A DNA stretch of 64,000 nucleotides from the NCBI GenBank assembly GCA_963607765.1, contig CAVDDT010000003.1:1-64000 (forward strand), in the 5' to 3' direction. The stretch's first letter is position 1, and the number at the start of each line of letters is the position of its first letter. Below, piece by piece: positions 42,543-51,291 of this stretch. The notes beneath the pieces were generated by a model. That model was not told where the DNA came from. It worked only from the letters and a program-made list of their open reading frames with translations, and did no database searches. The stretch comes from Colivicinus sp963607765. GTDB lineage: Bacteria; Bacillota_I; Bacilli_A; Erysipelotrichales; Erysipelotrichaceae. The translations under genes and the position numbers were made by a program.

Positions 42543-43372
42543 GTTATATCTATGATGAGAGTATGCCTTATGCTCACACTGCTTTAGATAATATTAATTT
42601 AGATATCGAAGAAGGAAAGATTACGGCTATCATCGGTCAAACTGGGAGTGGCAAATCAACATTAGTTGAACATTTAAATGCTTTATTGCTTCCAAGCGGT
42701 GGAAGTTTGGAAATTCTTGATCATACAATTGTTGCTAAAGAAAAAAATAAGGGCTTGAAATCATTAAGACAACAAGTTGGTTTGGTATTTCAATTTTCAG
42801 AATATCAATTATTTGAAGAAACAATTTTAAAGGATGTTGCTTTTGGCCCAAAAAACTATGGGGCAAGCATCGAAGAAGCCAATAAGAAAGCTATAGCTGC
42901 TTTAAAGTTGGTCGGCATTGGTGAAGAACTTTTTAACAGTTCTCCTTTTGATGTTTCAGGTGGCCAAAAAAGAAGAATAGCGATTGCTGGAATATTAGCA
43001 CTTGAGCCAAAAATAATTGTTTTAGATGAGCCTACAGCTGGGCTAGATCCTAAGGGAAGCGAAGAAATGATTAATCTTTTCGTTGACTTAAACAAGAAGT
43101 TTAACAAGACTATTATTATTGTTTCACACGACAATGAAATGGTATACAATTACGCCGATAATACTGTTTTAATGTCTAATGGAAGGGTAATTTATAATGG
43201 TTCAACTCTAGAATTGTTTAACAACGGCGAACTTGTTTCTAAATATAATCTAATTAAGCCAAATCTAGTTGAATTCAAAGACATGCTTAATCAAAAAGGT
43301 TTTAATGTGCCAGGAAATGTAAGAACAATTGAAGAGCTAGCTAGATTTCTTAAAAAGGAGATTAGAGGATGA
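42518..43372 (+). CDS. ecfA2: ECF transporter ATPase EcfA2
   Basis: 284 aa, the second ATPase of the ECF module. Walker A IGQTGSGKSTLVEHLNALLLP, Q loop FQFSEYQLFEETILKDVAFGP, signature VSGGQKRRIAIAGILA, Walker B IIVLDEPTAGLDP, switch His in IIVSHDNEM. The FSEYQLF loop distinguishes EcfA2 (CbiO2) from EcfA1. It overlaps ecfA1 by 25 bp, so the two are translated together as the heterodimer requires. Confidence 0.95.
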   Translation: MAIKFKNLSYIYDESMPYAHTALDNINLDIEEGKITAIIGQTGSGKSTLVEHLNALLLPSGGSLEILDHTIVAKEKNKGLKSLRQQVGLVFQFSEYQLFEETILKDVAFGPKNYGASIEEANKKAIAALKLVGIGEELFNSSPFDVSGGQKRRIAIAGILALEPKIIVLDEPTAGLDPKGSEEMINLFVDLNKKFNKTIIIVSHDNEMVYNYADNTVLMSNGRVIYNGSTLELFNNGELVSKYNLIKPNLVEFKDMLNQKGFNVPGNVRTIEELARFLKKEIRG

Positions 43373-44169
43373 ACAATTTAGTATTTGGTAAATATATTCC
43401 TGTTGATTCTCCAATTCATAGATTAGATCCTAGAGCTAAGTTGATAGCTTTGTTTGTGCTTATTGTAGCTATCTTTGTGCCAACTTCTTGGTGGGCATAT
43501 TTAGCATTAGCGGTTGGAATTTTGATTATTGTCATATTAGCTAAAATTAAGTTAAGTTTGATTGTCAAAACATTAAAACCAACAGTTATTATGATGATAT
43601 TTTTGTTGATTATAAATTGTTTAACCATCAGAACTGGCGATGTGCTTTGTAACATATTGGGCTTAAATATCTATTCTGATGCGATATTCAATACTCTGTT
43701 TATTGTAGTTAGACTTCTTTTGATGGTGAATGTCACCACAACGCTTACTGCCACTACTAAACCACTTGATTTGACACTTGGAATAGAATCGTTGTTGTCT
43801 CCTCTTAAAGTATTTCATTTTCCATATCATGAGATAGCTATGATGATTTCGATTGCTTTAAGATTTATTCCGACTATTATTGAAGAGACGATGCGTATTA
43901 TGAATTCGCAAAAGTCTAGAGGTGTTGATTTTGAAGAGGGAAAAATGAGCGAAAAAATAAATGCGATATTATCTTTAATTATTCCTCTTTTCACCGTAGC
44001 TTTTCAAAGAGCTTACGAACTTGCGGATGCAATGGAGGCAAGAGGATATATTCCTGATAAGGAAAGAACTAGATATCACGTATTAAAGTTTGATTTTAAT
44101 GATGTTTTGTTTGTTTTGTACGCAAATGTTTTATTAGTGCTGTCTATTTTATCTAGAATTTATTTATGA
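43369..44169 (+). CDS. ecfT: ECF transporter T component
   Basis: 266 aa with five or six membrane helices and the coupling motifs in the cytoplasmic domain: MRIMNSQKSRGVDFEE and ELADAMEARGY (the two Ala-Arg-Gly-like motifs that dock on the ATPases; the first is SRG here). The N terminus VFGKYIPVDSPIHRLDPRAKL is typical of EcfT. It links S components to EcfA1A2. Overlaps ecfA2 and truA by 4 bp each. Confidence 0.95.
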   Translation: MNNLVFGKYIPVDSPIHRLDPRAKLIALFVLIVAIFVPTSWWAYLALAVGILIIVILAKIKLSLIVKTLKPTVIMMIFLLIINCLTIRTGDVLCNILGLNIYSDAIFNTLFIVVRLLLMVNVTTTLTATTKPLDLTLGIESLLSPLKVFHFPYHEIAMMISIALRFIPTIIEETMRIMNSQKSRGVDFEEGKMSEKINAILSLIIPLFTVAFQRAYELADAMEARGYIPDKERTRYHVLKFDFNDVLFVLYANVLLVLSILSRIYL

Positions 44170-44897
44170 GATATAAAGTAACTTTAGCCTATAATGGCAA
44201 CAATTATGTCGGTTTTCAATCGCAAATTAATGGACTAGCTATTCAAGATGCAATTGAAAAAGCTATCAAAATTATTTTTAAAGAAGATATTAGAATAATT
44301 ATGGCGTCTAGAACGGATGCTGGAGTTCATGCCTATGGACAAGTTATTCATTTTGATAGCGAAAAGAAAATGGATGCTTATAAACTAAAGGGTTCTTTGA
44401 ATGCTTTAACGCCTAAAGATATTCATATAAGCAAGGTTGAAATTGTTTCGAATAAATTTCATTGTCGTTTTGATGTCAAAAGCAAGACCTATGAATATTT
44501 AATAAATGTTGGAGAATATAATGTTTTCTTAGATGGTTTTGCTTACCAATGTTACTACAAACTTGATTTAGATTTAATGAAGAAGGGCGCTGAATTATTT
44601 CTAGGAACACATGATTTTTCTAGTTTTAACACAACTCCTTATGAGGATAAAAAAGATCAAGTTAGAACAATTAGTGAGTTTAAAATTACTAAAAATAAAG
44701 ATTTGATTAAGATAAGGGTAACTGGCGATGGTTTTTTAAGGAATATGGTAAGAATAATGGTTGGAACTCTTATTGATTTAGGAAGAGGCCAAAAAAATCT
44801 AAAGGATATTGAAAATATGCTTCTTTGTCCATCAAAAAATACAAAAAGATACAATATCACTGGAAGTGGATTGTATCTTGTAAAGATTCGCTATTAA
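44166..44897 (+). CDS. truA: tRNA pseudouridine(38-40) synthase
   Basis: 243 aa. RYKVTLAYNGNNYVGFQSQ start, catalytic Asp in ASRTDAGVHAYGQV, and the C-terminal GDGFLRNMVRIMVGTLIDLG. It isomerises uridines in the anticodon arm of many tRNAs. The ecfA1-ecfA2-ecfT-truA order is common in Bacillota and sits near ribosomal genes elsewhere. The stop overlaps the convergent ldcA-type gene by 4 bp. Confidence 0.95.
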   Translation: MRYKVTLAYNGNNYVGFQSQINGLAIQDAIEKAIKIIFKEDIRIIMASRTDAGVHAYGQVIHFDSEKKMDAYKLKGSLNALTPKDIHISKVEIVSNKFHCRFDVKSKTYEYLINVGEYNVFLDGFAYQCYYKLDLDLMKKGAELFLGTHDFSSFNTTPYEDKKDQVRTISEFKITKNKDLIKIRVTGDGFLRNMVRIMVGTLIDLGRGQKNLKDIENMLLCPSKNTKRYNITGSGLYLVKIRY

Positions 44898-45868
44898 ACT
44901 AATTCGAAGCTAATTTTTCCTTTGTTTTTTACACAATCAACATTTGCTATTGCACCGTTTATTAATGTAAAACATGGGGTGGTATGACCAATATCCATTT
45001 CGCTAACATAAGGTATATCTTCTAAAGCCATTCTGTAAGCTTTTTCATATTCGTCAATATATTTTGAATTTTCTGTATTAGGGAAGGCGACTCTTCCAAA
45101 TAAGACGGCTTTGCAATATCTAAAGTATCCGGCATTTTTAAATTGGAGAAGTGTTAAATAGGTATCAAATGCGCTTAGGGCAAAATTATCCATGTACCAA
45201 ATAATTCCATCATCTTTATATTTGTCAATAAAATCATTTGTGTAATCATATTTGGTGCCAATAATTTTTCCAATACAGTCAAGGCATCCGCCAATCATTC
45301 TACCTTTTATATGAATGTTGTTATTGCTTTTATAAGATACTCTATGATAAATATCATTTTCTTTTATGGAATCAATGAACTTTTGATATTTTTTATATGA
45401 ATTTTGAGTAACTAGATTTCCCTTTAATATCTCAAGATTATTTTCTTCATCAACATTTCCATGATATTGGCATGCGTTAAAGCCATAAATAGTAGCAATA
45501 TCCAACATTGTGGTAACAGGATATAAAAGATTAGTTGGATCACTTGCCCCCATTATCCATTTAGGATTTTCCTTTATATGTTCATAGTTTATATATGGTA
45601 ATGTTTCTAGTTGGCCATCTCCTCCGGCTGCACACACTATCATTTTCACATTTTTATCTAAAACTAATTCATCTAATTCTTCCGCTCTTTTTATTGCAGT
45701 GTTAGAAACTAGGCCATTAATTCTTACTGAATTTGTTTCTTTGATTTTGTATTCTTTTTTTAAGATAGAAATTGAATTATCGTAATCTTCAATCTTATGT
45801 CCCACTCCTTCGCTTAGTGCTACAACGCCGATTGTGTCTTTTTTCTTCAAAAATTCTGGATATATCAT
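44894..45868 (-). CDS. S66-family LD-carboxypeptidase / MccF-like protein
   Basis: 324 aa. The S66 features are the opening KKKDTIGVVALSEGVG, the nucleophilic Ser elbow WIMGASDPTNLLY (Gly-x-Ser-Asp), a middle Glu-rich region and the catalytic His in DIGHTTPCFTLINGA. The group includes LdcA, which trims murein tetrapeptides in the cytoplasm, and MccF, which clears microcin C-type peptides. Sequence length and GASDPTN favour the MccF-like branch, but I cannot decide. Leaderless promoter: TGC-TATAAT ends 6 nt before the ATG. Confidence 0.85.
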   Translation of the reverse strand: MIYPEFLKKKDTIGVVALSEGVGHKIEDYDNSISILKKEYKIKETNSVRINGLVSNTAIKRAEELDELVLDKNVKMIVCAAGGDGQLETLPYINYEHIKENPKWIMGASDPTNLLYPVTTMLDIATIYGFNACQYHGNVDEENNLEILKGNLVTQNSYKKYQKFIDSIKENDIYHRVSYKSNNNIHIKGRMIGGCLDCIGKIIGTKYDYTNDFIDKYKDDGIIWYMDNFALSAFDTYLTLLQFKNAGYFRYCKAVLFGRVAFPNTENSKYIDEYEKAYRMALEDIPYVSEMDIGHTTPCFTLINGAIANVDCVKNKGKISFELV

Positions 45869-45891
45869 ATCTAGATTATAGCAAATCTTTG

Positions 45892-45897
45892 ATACAA
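45892..45897 (+). promoter_or_regulatory. Extended -10 of the glpK promoter
   Basis: TGATACAAT, an extended -10, ends 26 nt before the glpK ATG. It lies about 12 bp from the divergent TATAAT of the S66 gene, so the two promoters overlap back to back. Confidence 0.5.
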
Positions 45898-45923
45898 TGA
45901 ATTTAACAAGGTAGGAACAATAT

Positions 45924-47414
45924 ATGAAATATGTGATGGCGCTTGATCAGGGTACAACTAGCTCTCGTTGTATTATTTTTGATAAGTTAGGCAATATGGT
46001 AAGTGTAGCTCAAAAGGAGTTTACACAATTTTATCCAAAGCCAGCTTGGGTTGAACATGATGGAAAAGAGATTTTTCAGTCTATTTTGGATGTGTCTCGT
46101 CTGGCTCTTAAACATGGAAGAATTGATCCTAAGGATATCGCTTCTATTGGCATAACCAATCAAAGAGAAACTACTTTAATTTGGGATAAAAATGGAGAAC
46201 CAATTTATAATGCGATTGTTTGGCAATGCAGAAGAACAAGCGATATTATTGATAAGCTTGTCAAGGATGGTTATAGCGATTATATAAGAGAAAAGACGGG
46301 ACTAGTTCCTGATGCGTATTTTTCCGCTAGTAAGATTAAGTGGTTGCTGGATAATGTTGATGGAGCTAGAGAAAGAGCTGAAAATGGAGAACTTCTTTTT
46401 GGGACGATTGATACTTGGCTTATTTACAATTTAACTGGTGGCAAGGTTCATGCGACTGATTATACAAATGCTTCTCGTACAATGCTGTTTAACATTAAGG
46501 AATTAAAGTGGGATGATGACTTATTGAAATTATTTGATATCCCAAAAAGTTTACTTCCTGATGTTTATCCTTCTAGTCATGTTTATGGCGAAACAACGAA
46601 AAAGCTTTTTGGCAAAAGCATAAAAATTGGTGGAGCTGCAGGTGACCAACAATGTGCCTTGTTTGGGCAATGCTGTTTTAATAAAGGTGATATGAAAAAT
46701 ACTTATGGCACAGGATGTTTCTTGTTGATGAATACTGGCAATAAATTGGTAATGTCTAATAATGGCCTTTTAACAACAATTGCAGCTAGCAGAGATGACA
46801 ATGTAAATTATTGTTTAGAGGGTTCTATATTCATTGGCGGAGCTGCCATTAGTTGGCTCAAAGACGAATTAAAAGTTATTAATTCAGGAAGAGAGAGCGA
46901 ACAATTTGCTTCAGAAGTTAATGATTGTGAGGGTGCGTATGTAGTTCCAGCTTTTACAGGTTTAGGCGCTCCATATTGGTCTCAACATGCTAGAGGAACG
47001 ATCGTTGGTATTACACGTGGCTTTAATAAGAATCATTTAATTCGTGCAACACTTGAATCTATTGCTTATGAAACATACGATATTGTCAAGGCTATGGAAG
47101 AGGATACAAAGGTTAAAGTTAAACAGCTTAAGGTTGATGGTGGCGCAAGTGGAAATAATCTTTTGATGCAATTTCAAGCTGATATTTTAAATGCAAAAGT
47201 ATATCGTCCAGAATGTATTGAAACTACGGCTTTGGGTGCTGCATATTTGGCTGGCTTGGCTGTGGGCTTCTATAAAGATGAAGAGGAAATTAGATATAAT
47301 TGGTCTATTAATAAAAGCTTTAGTCCTTTAATGAAGAAGAATGTTAGAGAAGAAAAGATAAAGGGTTGGAAGAGGGCTGTTGATACTGCTTTATATTGGG
47401 CTAATAATGACTAA
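45924..47414 (+). CDS. glpK: Glycerol kinase
   Basis: A 496-aa FGGY kinase that makes glycerol 3-phosphate. MALDQGTTSSRCIIFDKLGNMVSVAQKEFTQ at the start, FGTIDTWLIYNLTGG, GAAGDQQCALFGQCC and the FGGY C-terminal motif KQLKVDGGASGNNLLMQFQADIL confirm glycerol rather than another sugar. Bacillota GlpK is often activated by HPr phosphorylation of a His; I did not verify that residue. AAGGTAGGA precedes the ATG; terminator follows. Confidence 0.96.
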   Translation: MKYVMALDQGTTSSRCIIFDKLGNMVSVAQKEFTQFYPKPAWVEHDGKEIFQSILDVSRLALKHGRIDPKDIASIGITNQRETTLIWDKNGEPIYNAIVWQCRRTSDIIDKLVKDGYSDYIREKTGLVPDAYFSASKIKWLLDNVDGARERAENGELLFGTIDTWLIYNLTGGKVHATDYTNASRTMLFNIKELKWDDDLLKLFDIPKSLLPDVYPSSHVYGETTKKLFGKSIKIGGAAGDQQCALFGQCCFNKGDMKNTYGTGCFLLMNTGNKLVMSNNGLLTTIAASRDDNVNYCLEGSIFIGGAAISWLKDELKVINSGRESEQFASEVNDCEGAYVVPAFTGLGAPYWSQHARGTIVGITRGFNKNHLIRATLESIAYETYDIVKAMEEDTKVKVKQLKVDGGASGNNLLMQFQADILNAKVYRPECIETTALGAAYLAGLAVGFYKDEEEIRYNWSINKSFSPLMKKNVREEKIKGWKRAVDTALYWANND

Positions 47415-47420
47415 TGTGAT

Positions 47421-47451
47421 AAAATACTCCTGTTTAAAAGGAGTATTTTTT
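47421..47451 (+). terminator. Terminator after glpK
   Basis: AAAATACTCCT-N7-AGGAGTATTTT with a T run, 7 bp after the stop codon. Confidence 0.88.
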
Positions 47452-47455
47452 GTTT

Positions 47456-48214
47456 ATGAACACACCTTTAGCTTTAGCGTTTTTATTTTTTGCAGGTGCT
47501 TTACTTGGCTACTTATTGGAATTTTTGTTTAGAAATTTAATTAGCCATTCAGGACCTAGAGGAAAATATTTTATAAATCCTGGTTTTTGCAAAGGACCAT
47601 ATTTGCCTATTTATGGAGTTGGTTTGGTGGTGATGTTTGCGATTACTTACATAGTTAATGATAGACTTGAAAATCCACCGGCTATTATTGTAATTATTGG
47701 AATCACAATTGCGATGACTCTTATTGAATTTATTGGCGGAGTTTTTCTTCTAAAGGTAATGAATTTAAGACTATGGGATTATCGAGAAAGATGGGGTAAT
47801 GTAATGGGCGTTATTTGCCCGTTGTTTTCCTTCTTTTGGGGCGTTATAGGTGCTTTTTATTACTTGCTAATACATCCATTAGCTATTGATGGAATAATTT
47901 GGCTATCAAATAATCTTGCGTTCTCTTTCTTTGTTGGCTTTTTCTTTGGTGTATTTATAATAGATGATGTTATTTCTACCAAGGATGCAATTGATATCAA
48001 GCATTTTGGTGATATTAATGGCATCGTCGTTAAATATGATGAATTAAAGGACTTGATTCAAAAGAAGCGTTTGGAGGCTGAAAAGAAGCTTAAATTCTTT
48101 AACCAAACAGCTTTCGAGAATATGTCTTTGTCTGAAACTTTAAGTAAATATACTGAAATTCTTGAAAATAAGGCTGACGTTTTTAAGAGTAGAAGAAAGA
48201 AAAAAGAAAAATAG
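47456..48214 (+). CDS. Membrane protein of the PF06541 type (putative ABC-transporter type IV)
   Basis: About 252 aa with five or six membrane helices and the conserved LLGYLLEFLFRN...NPGFCKGPYLPIYGVG and MNLRLWDYRERWGNVMGVICPLFSFFWG segments that define this family; the C-terminal 60 residues form a charged coiled-coil tail. Despite the family name, no ABC ATPase lies nearby and no role is established. The ATG lies only a few bases after the T run of the glpK terminator and has no Shine-Dalgarno. Confidence 0.8.
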   Translation: MNTPLALAFLFFAGALLGYLLEFLFRNLISHSGPRGKYFINPGFCKGPYLPIYGVGLVVMFAITYIVNDRLENPPAIIVIIGITIAMTLIEFIGGVFLLKVMNLRLWDYRERWGNVMGVICPLFSFFWGVIGAFYYLLIHPLAIDGIIWLSNNLAFSFFVGFFFGVFIIDDVISTKDAIDIKHFGDINGIVVKYDELKDLIQKKRLEAEKKLKFFNQTAFENMSLSETLSKYTEILENKADVFKSRRKKKEK

Positions 48215-48226
48215 TTCTTGTCATGT

Positions 48227-48232
48227 TAAAAT
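48227..48232 (+). promoter_or_regulatory. Extended -10 directly upstream of yhfZ
   Basis: TGT-TAAAAT, an extended -10, ends 6 nt before ATG 48239, with no Shine-Dalgarno. Predicted leaderless start of the regulator gene. Confidence 0.55.
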
Positions 48233-48238
48233 CTATGT

Positions 48239-49159
48239 ATGAACATGCAAGAAGAACTAATGAGTAAAAATGGCGTTGCTAGTATCAAGCTGGCGAAAAG
48301 CTTGATTAAAATACCTGTTGGCGGTAGAATCCCAACAATCTTAGAACTGGCCAATGAAAATAATTTAGCTATCGGTACAACTCATAACGCTTTAAGAACT
48401 TTGATTAAGGCAAATACAATTAAGGTGGTTTCTAAAGGACATTTAGGTTCTTTTCTTGTTGAAAAAGATTTAAAAAAACTTTTAAGTTTTATGGGCATCA
48501 ATTATTTGTTTGGGGCAATGCCTTTGCCTTATACAAAAAGATACGAAGGACTTGCTTCAGGTCTAATAAGTCAAATGGAAAACGTCTATGATATTCCGGT
48601 TAATTTGGCTTATATGCGTGGAGCTAAAATTAGAATTGCAATGCTTGTAAGTGGCCGATATGATTTTGCGATTATTTCTAAATATGCTGCTATTCAATAT
48701 TTAAAACTACATGATGATATTAAAATAGTCGCTTCTTTTGGCAAAAATTCTTATACATCGAGTCATGTTATTATGTTTCATGATTCAAGTGCCAAAAATA
48801 TTGAAGATGGTATGAAAATCGGAATTGATAGATCTTCTATTGATCAGGTAGAATTAGCTAAAAAAGTTTGTTTAGGCAAAAAAGTGGAATATGTTGAAAT
48901 AGAATATTCGCATATCATTGAACGCATTATTGCTGGTGATATTGATGCGACGGTTATGAACATTGATGAAGCAATTGATAAGCATTTAAATATTAATTAT
49001 AAAGAAATTGATAGTGATAGCGATTCTACTGTTGCGGTTTTGGTTTGCAAGAAAGATGCCGATGAAATAAATGATTTGTTAGCTAACTTGTTAGATGCTA
49101 ATGCTGTCTTGGATATTCAAGAAAAAGTATTGGATGGCAAAATTCAGCCTAGTTATTAG
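48239..49159 (+). CDS. yhfZ: YhfZ-type transcriptional regulator
   Basis: 306 aa. An N-terminal winged helix of GntR-like type (RIPTILELANENNLAIGTTHNALRTLIKANTIKVVSKGHLGSFL, about residues 25-75) is joined to a substrate-binding-protein-like effector domain (about 85-306; LPYTKRYEGLASGLISQMENVYDIPVNLAYMRGAKIRI...). Length and domain order match E. coli YhfZ. It heads the yhf-like cluster and probably senses its substrate. A separate promoter (49163-49191) lies behind it, which could be its target. Direct function has not been shown to my knowledge. Confidence 0.8.
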   Translation: MNMQEELMSKNGVASIKLAKSLIKIPVGGRIPTILELANENNLAIGTTHNALRTLIKANTIKVVSKGHLGSFLVEKDLKKLLSFMGINYLFGAMPLPYTKRYEGLASGLISQMENVYDIPVNLAYMRGAKIRIAMLVSGRYDFAIISKYAAIQYLKLHDDIKIVASFGKNSYTSSHVIMFHDSSAKNIEDGMKIGIDRSSIDQVELAKKVCLGKKVEYVEIEYSHIIERIIAGDIDATVMNIDEAIDKHLNINYKEIDSDSDSTVAVLVCKKDADEINDLLANLLDANAVLDIQEKVLDGKIQPSY

Positions 49160-49162
49160 GTG

Positions 49163-49191
49163 TTGCACATTAAGAATGTTTATTGTATTAT
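49163..49191 (+). promoter_or_regulatory. Promoter of the yhf-like operon
   Basis: TTGCAC, exactly 17 nt, then TATTAT; predicted start near 49198, 17 nt before the zinc-ribbon gene. The yhfZ stop lies directly upstream, so this promoter could be the operator region of YhfZ. Confidence 0.65.
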
Positions 49192-49214
49192 ATGAATATA
49201 CAAATTTTTGAATA

Positions 49215-49559
49215 ATGAAAAGTGATGTTAAATGTTACCGCTGTGGTACAAAAATTGATGTAAATTATAAAAATATTGGAATTATCACAAAATGTCCACA
49301 TTGTAACGCTAAAATGACTCTAGATAAGAAAAGCTATCGTACGTTAAGAATAGTACGGTATCTAGTTGTATTGCTTGCTTGTCTATTTATTGTATTTGGT
49401 TTATCAAAACTAAATAGTAAAGAATATGCTTTAACTTTTATTTGTTTATCAATAGCTTTAGCCTTTGGACTTGTTGCAGATAGATTGTGTTTATGGTTAG
49501 AGTACAAGATTTTTGGATTAAATTATGTTGAATATATTTCAAGTAAAAGGGAGAAGTAA
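49215..49559 (+). CDS. Zinc-ribbon small membrane protein (paralogue 1)
   Basis: 114 aa. An N-terminal zinc ribbon with two CxxC knuckles (KCYRCGTKID and TKCPHCNAKMTLDKK, Cys8/Cys11 and Cys27/Cys30) precedes two membrane helices (about residues 48-64 and 72-92) and a short charged tail. The protein at 57289 has the same plan and clearly similar sequence. The two copies bracket the yhf-like genes. Function unknown; zinc ribbons on membrane proteins often dock RNA, protein or sense metal. It is the first gene of the operon after the promoter. Confidence 0.7.
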   Translation: MKSDVKCYRCGTKIDVNYKNIGIITKCPHCNAKMTLDKKSYRTLRIVRYLVVLLACLFIVFGLSKLNSKEYALTFICLSIALAFGLVADRLCLWLEYKIFGLNYVEYISSKREK

Positions 49560-49561
49560 CT

Positions 49562-49939
49562 ATGAATTTTGATGAAAGATTGCAAATGTATATAGATGGT
49601 GAGTATATTACAAAAGAAGATGCAAACAATGTTAATAAAGTTGTAGATCTTTTTAAGGATGAATTTGGGATTGAATTGTCAGAAGAGAATGCTGGCATGT
49701 TCATAGCTCATTTATGTGCTGCTTATTCACGCTTGCATAATGGTGAAAAGATTGAAACTTTGCCTGTTGAGATTCTTAACGAAGTTAGAAACACTTCTAC
49801 ATTTAATAAATCGCTCGATATTGTAAAGAGAATTTTTGAAGTTACTAATTCTTCTCTTGATGAAGAAGAAAAGAATTATCTTCTCTTGCATATAAATAAC
49901 TTACTTGGCAGTTATGGTGAAAGTGATGGCACACTTTAA
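49562..49939 (+). CDS. yhfY: YhfY-type PRD-domain protein
   Basis: 125 aa, a single PTS regulation domain, about the size of E. coli YhfY. The two histidines that PTS enzymes phosphorylate in PRDs are retained: MFIAHLCAAYSRL and YLLLHINNLL. No DNA-binding part is fused. It could report on PTS phosphorylation to YhfZ or to the YhfT/YhfU pair. AGGGAG lies 8 nt before the ATG, 2 bp after the zinc-ribbon gene. Confidence 0.75.
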   Translation: MNFDERLQMYIDGEYITKEDANNVNKVVDLFKDEFGIELSEENAGMFIAHLCAAYSRLHNGEKIETLPVEILNEVRNTSTFNKSLDIVKRIFEVTNSSLDEEEKNYLLLHINNLLGSYGESDGTL

Positions 49940-49970
49940 CCATTAAACGATAAAATTTAGGAGGAAAAAT

Positions 49971-51269
49971 ATGGAATTTGAATTTTCACTCACATTTAGA
50001 ACTATTGTTCTAGTCTTAGTATGTGCTTGGGCCGCACTGCTTTCTCACAAGAGTATTTCAAACTTCAACGATGGCGCTAGACCAGTTTATCCAGAGCTTA
50101 TTGAAGGAAGAATGACTCGTGCTGAATTTGCAGTTGTTGTTACTGGCATGGGAATCGGTTGGGTACTAGCTGGCTTTAGCCAATGGCTAGGAACTGGTTT
50201 GATTGCTTGTCACTTAACATTAATCGCAACAGATTGTCTTGGTGCTTGGGCTCCAAATAAATGGGTTGCTTTGCTTGTTGGCGGTGCTTATGGTGCTTTG
50301 TGTGCTTTAGGAACTAACGTTATTAATAGTGCTTTTGCTGCATTGCCTTATAACTTCTTATCTGATTTAACACAAATCACAACTCCTGCATTACCTGTAT
50401 TCTGTATGTATCCAGCTGTTGCCATCGCTGGTCAATTTGGTGCTAAAAAAGGTATTATCACTGGTGTTTTAGAAGGCTTGATGTATATTATTTGTACTCT
50501 AGTTGGAAAACTTACTATTGGTTCTGTTTCAATTAGTCTATATCCATATACATTCGCTATGTTAGTTGGCATGATTTGCTTAGTAGTTTTTGCTATTAAA
50601 TCAACTAAGTCTGAAGAGAAAGTTGATACTTCTTCTGAAGAAGAAAACTTATTTACTAAGAATGCTGATCGAATCAAGAGTAATTGGGTTTACCTATGCA
50701 TTCAAGGTGCTTTAAACGCTTTGGCTATTAAGACTTTATCTCAAGCTTATCAACCATATGTATTAGCTAGTGCTATTGAAGCAAATGATATGTCTGTATT
50801 CTATCTTGCGATGGTAGGCGTAATTATTGCCTTTATTCCACTAATTGTTTCAACATCTCTTGCTACTGGTGTTTATCAAGCTGTCGGTTTAACTTCTTGT
50901 ATGTTATTTGGCGTTCTTGCTCCAACTTGGTGGCTAGCTCCAATATTTGGCTTTGCTGCAGAATTTGTTGAAATTCAATTACTTGGATTGCTTGGCAAAT
51001 TATTATCTAAATTTCCTGCATTATCTAAGTCAGGTGATCATATTCGTGATGGTATGATTTCTTGTTTAACTATCGCTTTAACTGCTGGCTCATTCTTGGC
51101 TGGTAATGCTATTTGGGGTGGTGTTGGCATTATGATTATCGGTGGATTCTATGTTCTTAACGAAATCTGTGGCCAACGTATTCCAAAGACTGCTATTGGT
51201 CCAATTGCTGCCGTTGCTGTTGGTGTAGTGTATAATATTGTTATAGCTTTAGGACTTGTAGTCCTATAA
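49971..51269 (+). CDS. yhfT: YhfT-type integral membrane transporter
   Basis: 432 aa with about eleven or twelve membrane helices, matching E. coli YhfT (about 434 aa). Conserved-looking parts: HKSISNFNDGARPVYPELIEGRMTRAEF near the start, FGAKKGIITGVLEG in the middle and GDHIRDGMISCLTIALTAG near the end. The many glycines and the EIIC-like loop pattern suggest a carrier related in style to PTS membrane subunits, but homology is not proven. Substrate unknown. AGGAGG precedes the start. Confidence 0.82.
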   Translation: MEFEFSLTFRTIVLVLVCAWAALLSHKSISNFNDGARPVYPELIEGRMTRAEFAVVVTGMGIGWVLAGFSQWLGTGLIACHLTLIATDCLGAWAPNKWVALLVGGAYGALCALGTNVINSAFAALPYNFLSDLTQITTPALPVFCMYPAVAIAGQFGAKKGIITGVLEGLMYIICTLVGKLTIGSVSISLYPYTFAMLVGMICLVVFAIKSTKSEEKVDTSSEEENLFTKNADRIKSNWVYLCIQGALNALAIKTLSQAYQPYVLASAIEANDMSVFYLAMVGVIIAFIPLIVSTSLATGVYQAVGLTSCMLFGVLAPTWWLAPIFGFAAEFVEIQLLGLLGKLLSKFPALSKSGDHIRDGMISCLTIALTAGSFLAGNAIWGGVGIMIIGGFYVLNEICGQRIPKTAIGPIAAVAVGVVYNIVIALGLVVL

Positions 51270-51291
51270 AAACAAACGGAGGGCTTTTCTT

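Noticed and set aside
47444..47455. TATTTT 6 nt before ATG 47456 as a leaderless promoter
   Set aside because: It is the T run of the glpK terminator, so base composition alone explains the match; not counted among the leaderless set.
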